Shown here one piece after another: positions 19,635 to 33,500 of a DNA stretch of 64,000 bases (the stretch's first letter is position 1; the number at the start of each line of letters is the position of its first letter). Position numbers and translations under genes: made by a program. The stretch covers positions 1 through 64,000 of the forward strand of contig CALMJT010000216.1 in the NCBI GenBank assembly GCA_937864365.1. The letters run 5' to 3'. Below the pieces are notes generated by a model. The model worked only from the letters and a program-made list of their open reading frames with translations. It made no database searches and had not been told where the DNA came from. The DNA is from an uncultured Alteromonadales bacterium (lineage in GTDB: Bacteria; Pseudomonadota; Gammaproteobacteria; Pseudomonadales; Cellvibrionaceae).

Positions 19635-22600
19635 ATGACTTTACGCAAATTTCCACTTACCGAAAATCAAATGTCTTTGTGGCTTGCACAATTGTCAGAC
19701 CCTAACAGTGTTGCATACAATATGGTGCACTCTCTGGAATTGGATATTTCTTCGTACAAAGAAACGTTACAGAACAATCATGAGTCATTAATAACATGCT
19801 TTAACACGGCCTTTTTAGCAGTATTGTTAGAAAATCCGGCGTTGCGCTGTATTTATAGGCAAAACAGCAACACTGTAGAGCAAGTGGTTCAAAACCCCGA
19901 TAATTTTGAAACTCCTTTTTATTCGATGGAGCTTGTATCGCTCGAAACGGAATGTGTTTGGCCACATTTACAACAACAAGCAGATCACATTTTTAATTTA
20001 GAAGAAGAATTACCTTGTAAAGGAATCCTATACCACAGTAAAAACGATAACGACAGGGTGGCATTACAAATTATTCTCCACCATATTGCCGGTGACTTTT
20101 TCTCCTGCGAATTGGTTTTTAATCAATTATTAATGCATTTAGACAAGCTATGTTCGATATTTAATGACTCTACGGCCTATCATAATTATTTGGAAGAACT
20201 TTTAAATCACTCCGATGATGCTTTCAAAAAATCTTTTTTTCATTATCAAAATGACGAATCCAATTACCGTTCTAGCGAAAGCAGTAAAATCGACCGCGGT
20301 TTCTGGCACGACTACTTAAATAATAGCGTGCCTTTAGAGCTACCACTCAATTTTATTCGCCCAAGTGTTCAAACATTTTTAGGCGATGAAATACAGACTC
20401 AATTTACAAAAGAAGAAATTATCGGAATCAAGCATGTAGCTAAAGCATTACACACAACACCCTACATTTTTTTATTCGGTCTATTTCAATGGTTGCTCAA
20501 CCAATATAGCTGTCAACAGAACTTTCGTATTGCAACACCTGTTACCGCTAGAACTCAAAAAAATTATCGAAAATCCATTGGTTATTTTGTTAGTCCAATT
20601 GTCTTAAATTGCCATGTCGATAAATCGGCTTTGCTGATCGATTTTGTGGCCGATGTCCAGAACAATCTTAGCAAAACGTTAGAGCATCAACGTTATCCTT
20701 TACGACGAATCATTAAAGACTGTATTGAAACCGGTGTAGTAGAGCAAACTTCAGATCGAACACCATTGTTCCAACACATGTTTACCTATTCAAGAATTCA
20801 ACGTCACTCCCACAGAAATAAGGTTAAAAAACACCTTCTTTCACAACAGCGGGGTAGCGCCCATGAATTAAACCTTATGGTGGTAGAAGATCGATACGGA
20901 ATCGAGCCACTATTGGAAATGCGCTGGCGTTTTAACGAAGCGCTCTATCACAGTAAATTCGTAAAAGAACTTTCAGATCAATATCGTTGTTTTATTAACA
21001 CACTTATTGCGTTACCAGAGCAATCACTGTTACGTACTCGGCTTGCAGATATTACGGTTCCGGAAAAATTTTTATCGATTATTAAAGCGTCTGAAATTTC
21101 GTTCAAAGGTGCACATGCGTTAAACGATTGGTTAACGATATGCTTAAACAGTCGTAACAACCTTGCAATTAAGACCGCTAACCAAGTATTTTCATACCAA
21201 GAGTTATTTTTTAATGCGCACGCCTATGCGCAAAAAATCAGCAAATTCGCTAACAAACCAACCATTGTTGGTATTTGTTTAGAACGCTCACCTGAAGCAA
21301 TTTTCGCTATGCTCGGCGCATGGCTACAGGGTGTACCATACCTATGTTTTGATCGGTCACTACCCAAACAACGCCTTGAATTACTGATAAACCAAGTTAA
21401 ACCCGATGTTTTATGGCTTGATCAAGCTGTATCAGAACTACCAAAAATTCAGGGCGTTGACATAATTCATGTTAACGAGCTTGAAGACATATCAAATCCA
21501 GACATTAGCTTTGAACAACTGGTTACTAGTGCACAGGCTCAAGACGATTTCGTTGCCTATAAGATATTTACTTCGGGCACAACTGGCCTACCAAAGCTTA
21601 TTTCCGTGTTACAGAGCAACCTATCGAATTACGTAAACAGTATCGCTCACGCCAATTTATTACCCGAAGGTAACAACAGCACACTATTATCACTAACCTC
21701 ATTTGCCACCGATCTTGGTCACACGGCTTTATTCGGCGCTTTATTAACCGGTAGAACCTATGTATTGCTTAATGACGAACAATGCAAAGATCCTAATTTT
21801 CTACAGGATTATCTGTCAATAAATCCGGTTGATGCCCTAAAAATTACACCGTCGTTTTTTTCCGCGTTGAGTGACGGCGTGCCCAACATTACACCCAAAC
21901 AACGCTTAATTTTTGGTGGTGAAAAGCTCACAGCTAATATCGTAAATACAGTTCTCGCAAACGAAAGCGATTCAAGCCCGCATGTGTTTAACCATTACGG
22001 TCCCAGCGAAAGCACCGTAGGTATTGTATGTGGCGAAATAACAAAAAATACTCGCTTAGATGAAATTCCTTTGGGTAGGGCGCTCAAAACCAGTAGTCTT
22101 GCCGTCGTTGATGCTGAGTTAAATGCGGTACCCAAAGGCGTAGTAGGTGAGCTTTTAATTGCAGGTGCTACGCTGAGTTTAGGTTACGACGATAAAACAC
22201 TCAATAAAGGCAGATTTATTGAGCACCCCTTAATCGGTCGTTGTTATCGCAGCGGCGATGTGGTCAAAATTGATCACAACGACAATTTAATATTTATAGG
22301 ACGAATTGATCGCCAAATAAAAATTCGTGGTCACAGAATTGAGCTCGACGAAATTGACGCAGTCCTATTGAAATGGGATGAGATTAAGCACGTTACTTCA
22401 GCGCCCAGAGAAGGCATAAATACGACCATTGATACGTATATCAGTTTTAAAAATGCTGTCTCTTTAACCCAATTAAAAGATAAATTGCAGCGTATTGAGC
22501 GTTTCGTATCAAACGCTCTGCCCGAATACATGCTTCCCGGTTATTGGCGAATTGTCAGTGAGATTCCTCGTACTGCCAGTGGTAAATTGGATATTAACGC

Positions 22601-24497
22601 GGTTAAAACATTGTCATTTGTGGAAATTCCCTTTGGTCAGTGTTCTGATGATCCCAATAGCACCATAAAGTCAGATCTACACTCAGATGTTATCCCATCT
22701 AACGACCTAGTAGTAAAACACGCTGCAACAAAAAAAGAAGACACTGGTAAAAATGTATATACTCCCGATAAAAAAATTCATGAAAAAGCCGTACGCAACG
22801 TTGCCGATAAACTTCACGATATTTGGTGTGAAGTGTTACAAAAAGAATCTATAAAACATAACCAAGACTTTTTCTCGCTTGGTGGTGACTCTATTTTAAG
22901 CTTGCAGATTATTGCTAAAGCCCGTAAACAACACCTTAAAATAACACCTAAACAATTTTTCACCGGAAAATCCATTTCAGGCATTGCAGAATTAATTACC
23001 CCTAAAACCGATATTGAAGAAGTGTATGCCACTAAAGCTACTGAGTTAAATAACGCAAAAGAACCGAAAGTCAATCAAAAACAATATCCTTTAACGGCAA
23101 TCCAGTCGTGGTTTTTTAATCAATTTCCAACGGGGGAAAACTTCTGGAATCAAAGTATTTTGATCTGTGATTTACCCGTAATTAGCTATGATCGTTTACG
23201 AGAATTTGTACGGCTCACACTAATAAAACATCCTCAACTTAGAGCGCGATTTGCCTGCGAAAACAACCGTTGGATTCAATTTTATGCCCCCGTTGAAGAC
23301 TCACTTATTACTGCATCGGTACAAACATTATCAACAGAATATTGGCAAGACTCTTCTAATCAGCAATATCAAGGTTTTTTGACGGGATTTCAGGCCACAA
23401 TGGATATTACCTACGGCCCGTTGTTTAAACTGCTGCAAGTAACAGACGGCAATGAGCAATCTAAAATTCTGTTCACTGCGCATCACCTTGTTATTGATGG
23501 CGTTTCTTGGCGAATTCTCTTAGAAGAATTTGACGAATTTTTCTTTACGGATAAATCTACATCACACATAAACAACGTGGTGGATAATACATTTAATGAT
23601 TGGCTAACCGAAGTTCAAACACGATCTACCATGCTGCAAAAACTTCCAAATCACTGGAACCCGGTTTTACACACGCTAACCAATACACAAACGGTAACTA
23701 GATCGTTAGTTGCCGATGCTCGGGATTATCAGCAAGTATTTAGTGAAGATTTTCTACTTTCTACAAAACTTCCTGAGCGGTTAACAGTAAAACATTATTT
23801 GTTAGCCAGTCTCAGTAAAGCTTTAACGCTCTGGTTTGATGACAACCCAGAATTAAAAAAATCATTCACATTCAATAATTACACCGTTATTGAATGTGAA
23901 AATCATGGACGAGAATCAACACACAACGATATAGATTTAAGTTCTACCGTTGGTTGGTTTACCTGCCGATATCCAGTGCTGGTACCGGTTAACACAACCG
24001 ATTCTAATCCGCTTATCGAGCAAACGAAATTAAACTTACCTTCAAATAACGATGCTATTGATTATGGAATTTGGCGCTATTTGCATGCTAATAGTACACA
24101 CTGGAATCACACACCGTTAAATCATCAAGAACCTTTTATGGTAGTTAACTACCTGGGCAAATTTATATCGCAGCCGGCTGGCCGAAATTACCAAATTATA
24201 GATCCGCTCAGTAACACATTAGAAGGTGCCGCGCTACACAACAGTCGCGCTAACACTTCGTTACGCGCACAACAACTGGATCTTAATTTGGTCTCGCGAG
24301 AAGACGGTTTACAGGTTCATTGGAGCTACAATCCGGCAATTTTTAGCGAAGTACAAATTATTGCGTTATCTCAATTATTTAAAGGTTCGTTAAATGAATT
24401 CAAACAGTTTATTGAAAACAACCTAGACGACCAACCTCAAGCGGCTGATTTTCATCTAACCGACGACGAGTTTTCTAGTTTACTAGAAGACCTTTAA
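19635..24497 (+). CDS. NRPS 1: C(starter?)-A(Asp)-T-E
   Basis: LHHIAGDFFS (C); FTSGTTGLPK (A3); A-domain code read as DLTKIGHVG(K); FFSLGGDSILSLQ (T); AHHLVIDGVSWRILLEEF and GWFTCRYPVLVP (E). Confidence 0.93.
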   Translation: MTLRKFPLTENQMSLWLAQLSDPNSVAYNMVHSLELDISSYKETLQNNHESLITCFNTAFLAVLLENPALRCIYRQNSNTVEQVVQNPDNFETPFYSMELVSLETECVWPHLQQQADHIFNLEEELPCKGILYHSKNDNDRVALQIILHHIAGDFFSCELVFNQLLMHLDKLCSIFNDSTAYHNYLEELLNHSDDAFKKSFFHYQNDESNYRSSESSKIDRGFWHDYLNNSVPLELPLNFIRPSVQTFLGDEIQTQFTKEEIIGIKHVAKALHTTPYIFLFGLFQWLLNQYSCQQNFRIATPVTARTQKNYRKSIGYFVSPIVLNCHVDKSALLIDFVADVQNNLSKTLEHQRYPLRRIIKDCIETGVVEQTSDRTPLFQHMFTYSRIQRHSHRNKVKKHLLSQQRGSAHELNLMVVEDRYGIEPLLEMRWRFNEALYHSKFVKELSDQYRCFINTLIALPEQSLLRTRLADITVPEKFLSIIKASEISFKGAHALNDWLTICLNSRNNLAIKTANQVFSYQELFFNAHAYAQKISKFANKPTIVGICLERSPEAIFAMLGAWLQGVPYLCFDRSLPKQRLELLINQVKPDVLWLDQAVSELPKIQGVDIIHVNELEDISNPDISFEQLVTSAQAQDDFVAYKIFTSGTTGLPKLISVLQSNLSNYVNSIAHANLLPEGNNSTLLSLTSFATDLGHTALFGALLTGRTYVLLNDEQCKDPNFLQDYLSINPVDALKITPSFFSALSDGVPNITPKQRLIFGGEKLTANIVNTVLANESDSSPHVFNHYGPSESTVGIVCGEITKNTRLDEIPLGRALKTSSLAVVDAELNAVPKGVVGELLIAGATLSLGYDDKTLNKGRFIEHPLIGRCYRSGDVVKIDHNDNLIFIGRIDRQIKIRGHRIELDEIDAVLLKWDEIKHVTSAPREGINTTIDTYISFKNAVSLTQLKDKLQRIERFVSNALPEYMLPGYWRIVSEIPRTASGKLDINAVKTLSFVEIPFGQCSDDPNSTIKSDLHSDVIPSNDLVVKHAATKKEDTGKNVYTPDKKIHEKAVRNVADKLHDIWCEVLQKESIKHNQDFFSLGGDSILSLQIIAKARKQHLKITPKQFFTGKSISGIAELITPKTDIEEVYATKATELNNAKEPKVNQKQYPLTAIQSWFFNQFPTGENFWNQSILICDLPVISYDRLREFVRLTLIKHPQLRARFACENNRWIQFYAPVEDSLITASVQTLSTEYWQDSSNQQYQGFLTGFQATMDITYGPLFKLLQVTDGNEQSKILFTAHHLVIDGVSWRILLEEFDEFFFTDKSTSHINNVVDNTFNDWLTEVQTRSTMLQKLPNHWNPVLHTLTNTQTVTRSLVADARDYQQVFSEDFLLSTKLPERLTVKHYLLASLSKALTLWFDDNPELKKSFTFNNYTVIECENHGRESTHNDIDLSSTVGWFTCRYPVLVPVNTTDSNPLIEQTKLNLPSNNDAIDYGIWRYLHANSTHWNHTPLNHQEPFMVVNYLGKFISQPAGRNYQIIDPLSNTLEGAALHNSRANTSLRAQQLDLNLVSREDGLQVHWSYNPAIFSEVQIIALSQLFKGSLNEFKQFIENNLDDQPQAADFHLTDDEFSSLLEDL

Positions 24498-24521
24498 AAA
24501 TTATCTAACTTAATTAATCTC

Positions 24522-27500
24522 ATGACAGAATCTAAAGACTCAAATAGCAAAGCTAAAAATATAGAATCAATATATCCCTTGTCGCCAATGCAAGAAGGGT
24601 TGCTGTTTCATAGCTTAATGAACCCAGGTACAGGTATCTATTTGCTACAGTACCGTCATGTGATGGAGATAGATAATCTTAATATTGAGGCTTTTATTCA
24701 AGCATGGGATTTCGTGTTCCAAAAACATGAACTGCTGCGCACGTCGTTTGTTTGGAAAAATCAAAAACAACCGCTACAAGTTGTTCATAAGACTATTAAT
24801 TCTCCCGTTGAAATTTTAGACTGGCAACATCTTAATGAAACCAACCAGCGTGAAGCTCTGGATGAACTCTTAAAATCTGAACGTGAGACGGGCTTTGAAT
24901 TTACAAAAGCCCCGTTGATGCGCGTAAAGCTGATTAAACTAAGCAGTAATAAATATCAATTTTTACGCAGTTATCATCATATTTTAATGGATGCTTGGTG
25001 CTTTTCATTAATTATGATGGATTTTTTATCGGCTTATCGAGACATTATTTCTGGCCGGGTTAATACACCAACTATTCATAAACCCGTACCTTACTCAAAA
25101 TTTATTCAATGGTTGCAACGACAAGATAAGGACAAAGGCCTAACTTTTTGGCGCGATTGCCTTGCAGGTTTTGATCAGCCAACGTTTGTGCCCTTATTAA
25201 CTTCTAACGCAAACGATAAAAGCAATGCAGTAGAAGATTTGGTGACGATCTTAGATGAACACACCACCGATACTCTTAATCGAGCAGCTTCTAGCGCGCA
25301 GGTTACGCTCAATACATTAATTCAAGGGGCTTGGTCGTTATTATTGAGTCGCTATTCACAAACCTCCGATATAGTGTTTGGAGTAACAGTAGCAGGGCGC
25401 CCGGCAAGTCTTCCAGACATGTCGGATGTCGTTGGCCTATTTATCAATACTATTCCACTAAGAGTGAATGTAAACTCAAATAGCGAATTAACATCATGGT
25501 TAAAAAATCTATTCGAGGATAATTTATTAATTCGTGAATACGAACAGATTCCCCTAGCAGACATTCAAAAAATCAGTGAAATTGACTCCGCAAGAGGTCT
25601 GTTTGATACCTTATTTGTTTTTGAAAACGCGCCTTTTGATGCCGGTTTAAAACAGGAGAATCTCGAATTTTTGGTTAGCGAGGCAACCAATCGCACCCAC
25701 ACAAATTATCCTTATACCGTTGTCGTTATTCCCGGTAAAACCGTACATTTACAACTGAGCATTCACAGTGAACGCGTCGATAAAGACATTGCTCAACGAA
25801 TGCTTCAGCAATTTTCTCGTCTTGTGTGTTCTATTGCGCAACACATTTGCAGCGAAGATATAATTACTCTGGGCGAAATTCCGTTGTTAAATGCGCAAGA
25901 AATTTATGCATTAACACAAGGGTTAAACGCACATTCTGCCGATTTAATCGACAAAAAGTCTTTAGAATACGGTTATTTACAACGCGTCCAAGAACAGGTT
26001 TTAAGCAAGAGCAAAGAAACACTGCTGATTCACAACGGCAATTCGTACAGCTACGAGTATATCGACAAGCAATCCAGTAAAATCGCACACTCCATTTTCG
26101 CGGCGAACTTACCGCCGGAAAGTGTTATTGCGGTATTGGGCAAGCGCAGCGCAGACTATTTAAGCACAATATTAGGAATACTAAAGGCAGGCTGTGCTTT
26201 TTTACCGCTCGATCCCGCGCATCCTAAACAGCGTCATTGCGATATATTAACCGAGGCGCAACCTGCTGCATTAATTTTGTTGGATGAGAACCGGTCATTT
26301 ACAACAGCCGATTTTTCGTCATCGACTGTTACATTTAGCCAATGGCACTTCTCACATTTGCAGCAACGTAATCTGAACTCTTCGGAGCCTTTAATACTGC
26401 CGAGCCTAAAAGGCAATAATTTAGCCTATGTTATTTACACCTCGGGATCTACCGGTAAACCCAAAGGCGTTTTAATTGAGCATAAAGGTATGCTTAATAA
26501 TATGCTGGGGAAATTGCCCGAATTACAACTAGATTCATCAGACGTTATCGCCCAAACAGCGTCCCAAGCCTTTGATATTTCGGTGTGGCAATTACTCACG
26601 GCACCCATTCTCGGTGCTAAGATTTGTATTGTTGATGACGAAGATGTACGCAATCCATCGGCGTTAACCGCAATTGTTGAAAAGCAAAAAATAACCATTT
26701 TAGAAATTGTACCGGCGTTAATCCAATCGTTACTCGATCAACCGAGTAACGCGTTACAATCCTTGTGCTGGGTAATGTCAACCGGCGAAGCGCTATCGCC
26801 GGAACTTGCAAAAAAATGGCTGCGTAAATACCCACAAATTCCTCTCATGAATGCTTATGGGCCTGCGGAATGCTCTGACGACGTTGCGTTTTATCCCCTT
26901 AAAACCATTAGTGATGCAGAATTTAATCCGTTACCCATCGGTCGGGCTACCGCAAATTTAGAGCTTTATGTTTTAGACAGTCATTTACAACCGGTACCGG
27001 TCGGTGCGGTGGGAGAAATTTATGTGGCCGGTATTGGTGTTGGCCGAGGTTATCACCGTCGCGCCGATTTGACCGAACAAAGTTTTTTGTTAAATCCCTT
27101 TAAAAATTCCAGCACTTATATTTATCGCACGGGTGATTTAGGTTCGTATAACTGTCAAGGAGTAATCAGTTATCACGGTCGTATCGATGGGCAGGTAAAA
27201 ATTCGTGGATTTCGAATTGAAGTTGGTGAAATAGAAAACTGTATTGAGGCGCTACCAGACTGTGAGCGCGCGTTGGTTATTGTTGAAGGTTGTAACGATA
27301 CCAAACGCTTGGTTGCCTATGTACAACATAAAAGCGCCAATGCCTCAAATCTTAAACAGTGGACAAGCGAAAAACTACCCAGCTATATGGTGCCGAGCAC
27401 GTTTATTGTTCTCGATAAAATGCCATTGAACGCCAATGGTAAAATTGATAAAAAAGCTCTGCCAAAGCCCGATAATATAACGCATGAAATTATCGCTCCT

Positions 27501-30500
27501 AATACAGAACAAGAGCAGCTTCTCCACCAAATTTGGTGCGATGTACTTGGAATAACTCAATTTGGCGTCACCGACAATTTCTTTGAATTGGGCGGTCATT
27601 CCCTTTTAGCAACGCAAATTACCGCACGCGCTTGTAAACAGTTGCAACGCGATGTTGATCTAAAATGTATTTTCCAAAACCCAACCATACGCGGCTTCCT
27701 TGACACGCTAGACAGTGATAACACCGGTACCGTAGATTATAAAACGTCAATTCAACCCATAAAAAATCGAACACAACTTCCGTTATCGTTTAACCAGCAA
27801 CGATTGTGGTTTTTATATCAACTCGATAAAAGCAACGCGTCGCTGGCATCCTACAATATGCCTTCTGCCGTTAAATTAACGGGACACTTAGATACAAACC
27901 TATTGTTAAAAGCCGTTCGATTTATTGTTGACCGTCACGAAGTACTAAGACTTAATTTCGCGGAAGATGATCAAGGTCATGCCTACGCCTTTGATGCCAA
28001 ACATAACGTAACCGATATTCATCCTATAGAAATAACGAACAACACCGTATTAAATGAATTAAAACACTTTGCCAATACTCCGTTTAACCTAGAGCACGAT
28101 GCTTTATTTGCGGTTAAGCTATATTCAATTTCAGAAGATGAATCCATTTTGGCGGTGGTACTTCACCACATTATTGCCGATGGTTGGTCGGTACGAATTT
28201 TATTAAATGAGTTGTCTCAAGCCTACCGCGCCTTAATTGAGAACCGTGACATTAATTTAAATACCGTCATTAAACCTCTTAGCATTCAATACAGTGATTA
28301 TGCACAGTGGGCCAACTCAACGTTTACCGACGATGTATTAACGCAACAAGTTCAATATTGGCAGAATGAAATTGGTGGTGAACAACCTTTATTAAATTTG
28401 CCTCTAGATAAACCACGGCCCAATAAACAAAGTTATCGTGGTCAACGTGTGCATTTTGATTTTCATAAGATAGGTGAAAAATCTTTAAGCACACTATGCT
28501 CGGACCTAAATAGTAAAGGCGCCAACGTTACCATTTTTAATCTGTTGCTATCAGCCTACCAGTGGTTATTACACGGCTTAACTGGGCAATCGGATATTCG
28601 TATTGGTATTCCCGTTGCAGAACGTCAACATTGGCAAACTCAAGATTTAATCGGCTTTTTTATTAATACGCAGGTCATTAAAAGCGAGCTAAACGATATT
28701 ACCGATATTCGCAATTGGTTGCTAACAACCAACCAAAAACTTAACCAAGCTCGGCAACATCAAGATGTACCCTTTGAAAAGTTAGTTGATGCCATTAATC
28801 CAGAACGGCAACAAAGCTTCTCGCCTATATTTCAAGCCATGCTTAATGTTATGCATGGCAATGCTCTGCAAGAGTTTTCGCTACCAGGATTAGCGGTTGA
28901 AGCGGTTGATCTTTTACCAGAAACCGCGATGTTTGATATTACCCTGGATGTGCATGTACTCGAAAACTCAATGAAGGGTTCTATTGAATATGCTAGTGAT
29001 CTGTTTAATCGATCAACGATAGAACAATTTATAAATGCATTTGAAAAAATATTGCATGATTTTATCCGCGATATCGACCAACCACTTTCGACCGTCAGTT
29101 TAATTGAGTTCGATGCCACCAAAGTAATTTCTCCGACCACACTCAATATCGATTTTAACCGAACATGGTTACATAGATTTAACGACCAGTTACACGCCCA
29201 TGGTGATCAAACCCTGTTAATAGATTGCCAAGAACATTCTACTCATCACTACACCTACAACGAACTAAATCAACGAGCGGAATTTCTTTGCCAGGGAATT
29301 CTAGCCACACATTCCGGTGAGAATCAGCTACAAGGTTGTGTTGTTGCGCTGTTGAGTGAGCGTAACGTCGATTTTTTTGTACAGGTATTATCTTGTTTTA
29401 AATTGGGTGCAGCTTACTTACCCTTAGATCCAAAACATCCAAGTTCACGACATCTACAAATTATTAAGGCAGGTCAGTTACGTCATATACTCATACAGAC
29501 TGATGAACAACACGATGCGTTGTTGTATGCCTTATCAAAGGATTCGACGGTAAACGTATCTGATATTACGCTCCTGCAACAACCGAAGTTGTCGATTGCT
29601 CAAGCTGGTACCAGCGATTTTTACGAATCTGTTAATTATTATAAAAATTCGGACGATTTAGCCTATGTAATTTTCACCTCGGGCTCTACCGGAGAACCCA
29701 AGGGGGCTTGTGTTACAGAAGCGGGCATGTTGAACAACATACTGTCTAAGGCTCCAGAACTCAATTTAGATGAAAGCAGCGTAATTGCTCAAACAGCTTC
29801 GCAATCGTTTGATATTTCTGTGTGGCAGCTATTAACGTCGGCAATAATTGGGGCAAAGGTATGCATATTGGGCGATGGTGTCAGTCAAAACCCCGACCGA
29901 TTTATACCCGAAATCGACAATAATCGTATATCGATTGTGGAATGGGTACCCAGTCTTATTCACGCTGTTTTAACCACAGTTGAGTCAACAACAGATTCTG
30001 CTTTTAAAGAAATTATTCGCCAAAATATTCGTTATTGTTTACCCACAGGTGAAGCGCTTTCTTTACATTTAGCTCAGCAATGGTTTAAACATTTCAGTGA
30101 AATACCGTTAATAAATGCCTACGGCCCCGCTGAATGCGCAGACGATGTGGCCACGGCAAAAATTACACCTAATACATTAACTCAATACCAACAACTCGGC
30201 CTTATGCCCATTGGCCGCGCCACCGCCAACAATCAGGTACATATTTTAGATACGTTCTTAAACCCGGTACCCAATGGCGTGATTGGTGAAATTTGTGTTT
30301 CGGGTATTGGTGTAGGTAAGGGCTATTTAAATAATAAAGAACTTACTCAAAAGAGCTTTGTTGATAATCCTTGGCCAATCGATACCTGCCTAAACCAAAG
30401 TAAATTGTATTTAACGGGTGACCTTGGCCGTATGAACGCCTTTGGAGAAATAGAATATGTAGGCCGAAAAGATTTTCAAATTAAACTCAGAGGTTATCGT

Positions 30501-33500
30501 ATAGAGCTCGGTGAAATTGAATATCAATTAGAGCTACTCGATAAGGTAACTCAAGCCGTTGCCTGTGTTAAATCGTCAGAGGTAGGTGAAACTAATCACC
30601 AGCAACTTATTGCCTATGTTGTGTGCGATTCGATTAATTTAAGTGATTACGCAAACAACGGCGATTTATCGCTCGACAAAGATTCAAATGCGCTTTACGG
30701 CACGGTTATCGACGAGTTAACGTTTCAATGGCGCAACCATTTATTGCAATCTCTACCGGAATATATGGTACCCAACCAGTTTATTGTGTTGGCTGATTTA
30801 CCGCACAATGCCAACGGCAAGGTCGATCGTAAACAATTACCAGAACCCAATTGGAAAACATCCGACAATTTGGTTCCAGCCAATAACCACATTGAAGCAA
30901 CGCTTTTAAGTGCTTGGCAGCAACTTTTAAATCGCCAAGACTTTGGTATCACCGATAACTTTTTTGCGTTGGGTGGCGATTCTATTCAGTGTTTGCAATT
31001 AACGGCAAAACTAAAAGAATTGGGATTAAAAATTACGCCTTCGCAAGTATTCGAACACCAAACCATTTGTCGTTTAGCAAAACATGTTGAGATTATTAAA
31101 GAGGTTCAAAACAATTACGAACCCATACACGGCTCTGTAAAAATAAGTCCTATTCAATACGATTTTATTCAGCAGAAACAGCCTAACAGTCATCATTGGA
31201 ACATGGCTGTTGCCCTTGAATTTACCGATAATTTTTCAATACCCGATATGCAAGATGCTTTGCACGATCTGGCAATATATCACGATATGTTACGGGTTGT
31301 TTACGACGATAAATCTCAGTGGCAATTTGTGCGCACGGTAGAAGATTACGCAAACACTAGCGTCTTAGAAGTCTTTGCTATCGAGCCAAACACAAACGGC
31401 ATTTCGGTAGATCAAGCCATCAATCATATTCTCGACCAACAACACGCCTCGTTAAACTTGTGCGAGGGCAGGGTGTTTAAATGTATTTACCTACAAACAC
31501 CGGATGCATTTAATAATCAGCTGATTTTTATTGCCCACCATTGGTTAGTAGATGCGATTTCTTGGCGTATTTTAATTGAAGATTTTTATCAAATTTACAG
31601 CGCACGATTGCAAGCACGCAGCAATAATACGCAATACACAATCGAACAAACGCTTCCGGCAAAATCGGCGAGCTACCAAGAATGGGTAAACGTACTTTCT
31701 AGTAAGTCTTCTAATCTTGACTATTGGCAGATCCTTAAAAAACGCTCAGCAAACATAGGAATATCCGATAATTTCGCCGATCTTTTACCAGTACAAGTAC
31801 CCAACACTCAATTAAGCACAGAACAGCTTCGTAACATGCTTACATTTAGTGTGCAAAAAGAGGTGGTTTATGAGTTGGACAAAAACACAACCCAGTTGCT
31901 ATTAGAAAAAGGTTTAAGCGCCTACGGGTTACAAGTACAAGATATTTTGTTAACAGCACTGGCGTTAACCTTAAATAAAGACCAGCAATTGTGGATAGAA
32001 TTAGAATCCCATGGTCGGCAAGACCTGTGTACCGAGCACGGCGATATTTTGGATATCAGCCGTACCGTCGGTTGGTTTACCCGGGTGTTTCCGGTAGTAA
32101 TTACTCTGGGCGAGAATATCAGCACAGAAAAACATCATCTCGATCAGCTTATAAAGTCGACGAAAGAAAACCTAAGAACCGCTAATAACCAAAGCTTAGA
32201 TTATTCTTTAGGATATTTACACGGACAACTTACTGATTTTCCGCGTCCCAAAGTCACGTTTAATTACTACGGCAATCTTGATTTGGATAGCGATGCAAAT
32301 GCGGCAAACCAAGAACACGTAAAACCAAATTTAACCGCAACAACGGGTAAATTATTTGACGACCAAAACTACGCAAGCTCGTGGTTAGAATTAAACATTG
32401 AAGTTAAAAATAGTATTTTGCAACTACGCTGGCGTTACAGCCAAGCCTTGTTGTCCGATAGGGATATTGAGAACACATTATGTGTCTTTGATCGCAATTT
32501 ACGTGCAATTATCGAGCATTGTTGTCACGCACTGCCTACAAAAACTCCTTCCGATTTTCCGTTGCTGCGTGCCACTCAAGCAGATTTAGATGAGCTTTCA
32601 GAAAAGGTTACGTGGCAAGATATTCAAGATATCTACCCGTTATCGCCCGTACAATCGGGTATTTATTTACACACGTTACTAGAGAAACGTGCCGCCGTTT
32701 ATGTTGATCAAGTGTGTGTCGATATTCAAGGTAATCTTAATCTCGATTTATTCCAACAAAGTTGGGATCTCGTGTTTAATCGTCACGATATATTACGTAG
32801 CGCCTTTATTCAGTTGCACGATGGTAAACCCGTGCATCTAGTCTATAACTCGGTTGCCTTAAATATTAAGCTCACCGATTTGGAGCACCACTCAGAAGCA
32901 AGCTCAAGTCTCTATTTGAATACACTTAAAAATAACGACATTAATACCCAGTTCGATTTGTCAAGTGCGCCTGTAATGCGTTTACATTTGGTTAAAACCG
33001 CTGCGTGTAGTTACAAATTAATTTGGACACATCATCACGTACAATTGGATGGTTGGTGCGCGATGCAACTGATAACCGAAGTGCTGAATACTTATCGTTG
33101 TTTATTACAATCAAACGATAACAGTGGTTATGTTCAATTATTAAGTCAACCGGCGACAAGTTTTAAAGAATACATTCGCTGGATAAACTCACGACGAAAT
33201 ACAGATGATCACTATTGGCGGGAGCAATTAGGAGCTATTTCTCGCTCAACAAGTTTGCCTTTAACCACTAAAAAAATAACGGTACAAGAATCTCAACCAT
33301 CGGCTGATGAATTAAAACATGCAACGAACGCAAACGACTCTGCCTTTGCCTGTCATGAAACGGTTTTACCTAAAAATTGGGTAAAAACCATAGAGGCCTT
33401 TGCGGCGGAAAATCATCTAACGTTAAATACTCTCTATCAAAGTGCTTGGGCCTTGTTATTGGCATATTTTGATCGCCAAGAAAGTTTAAACACAGAAGAC

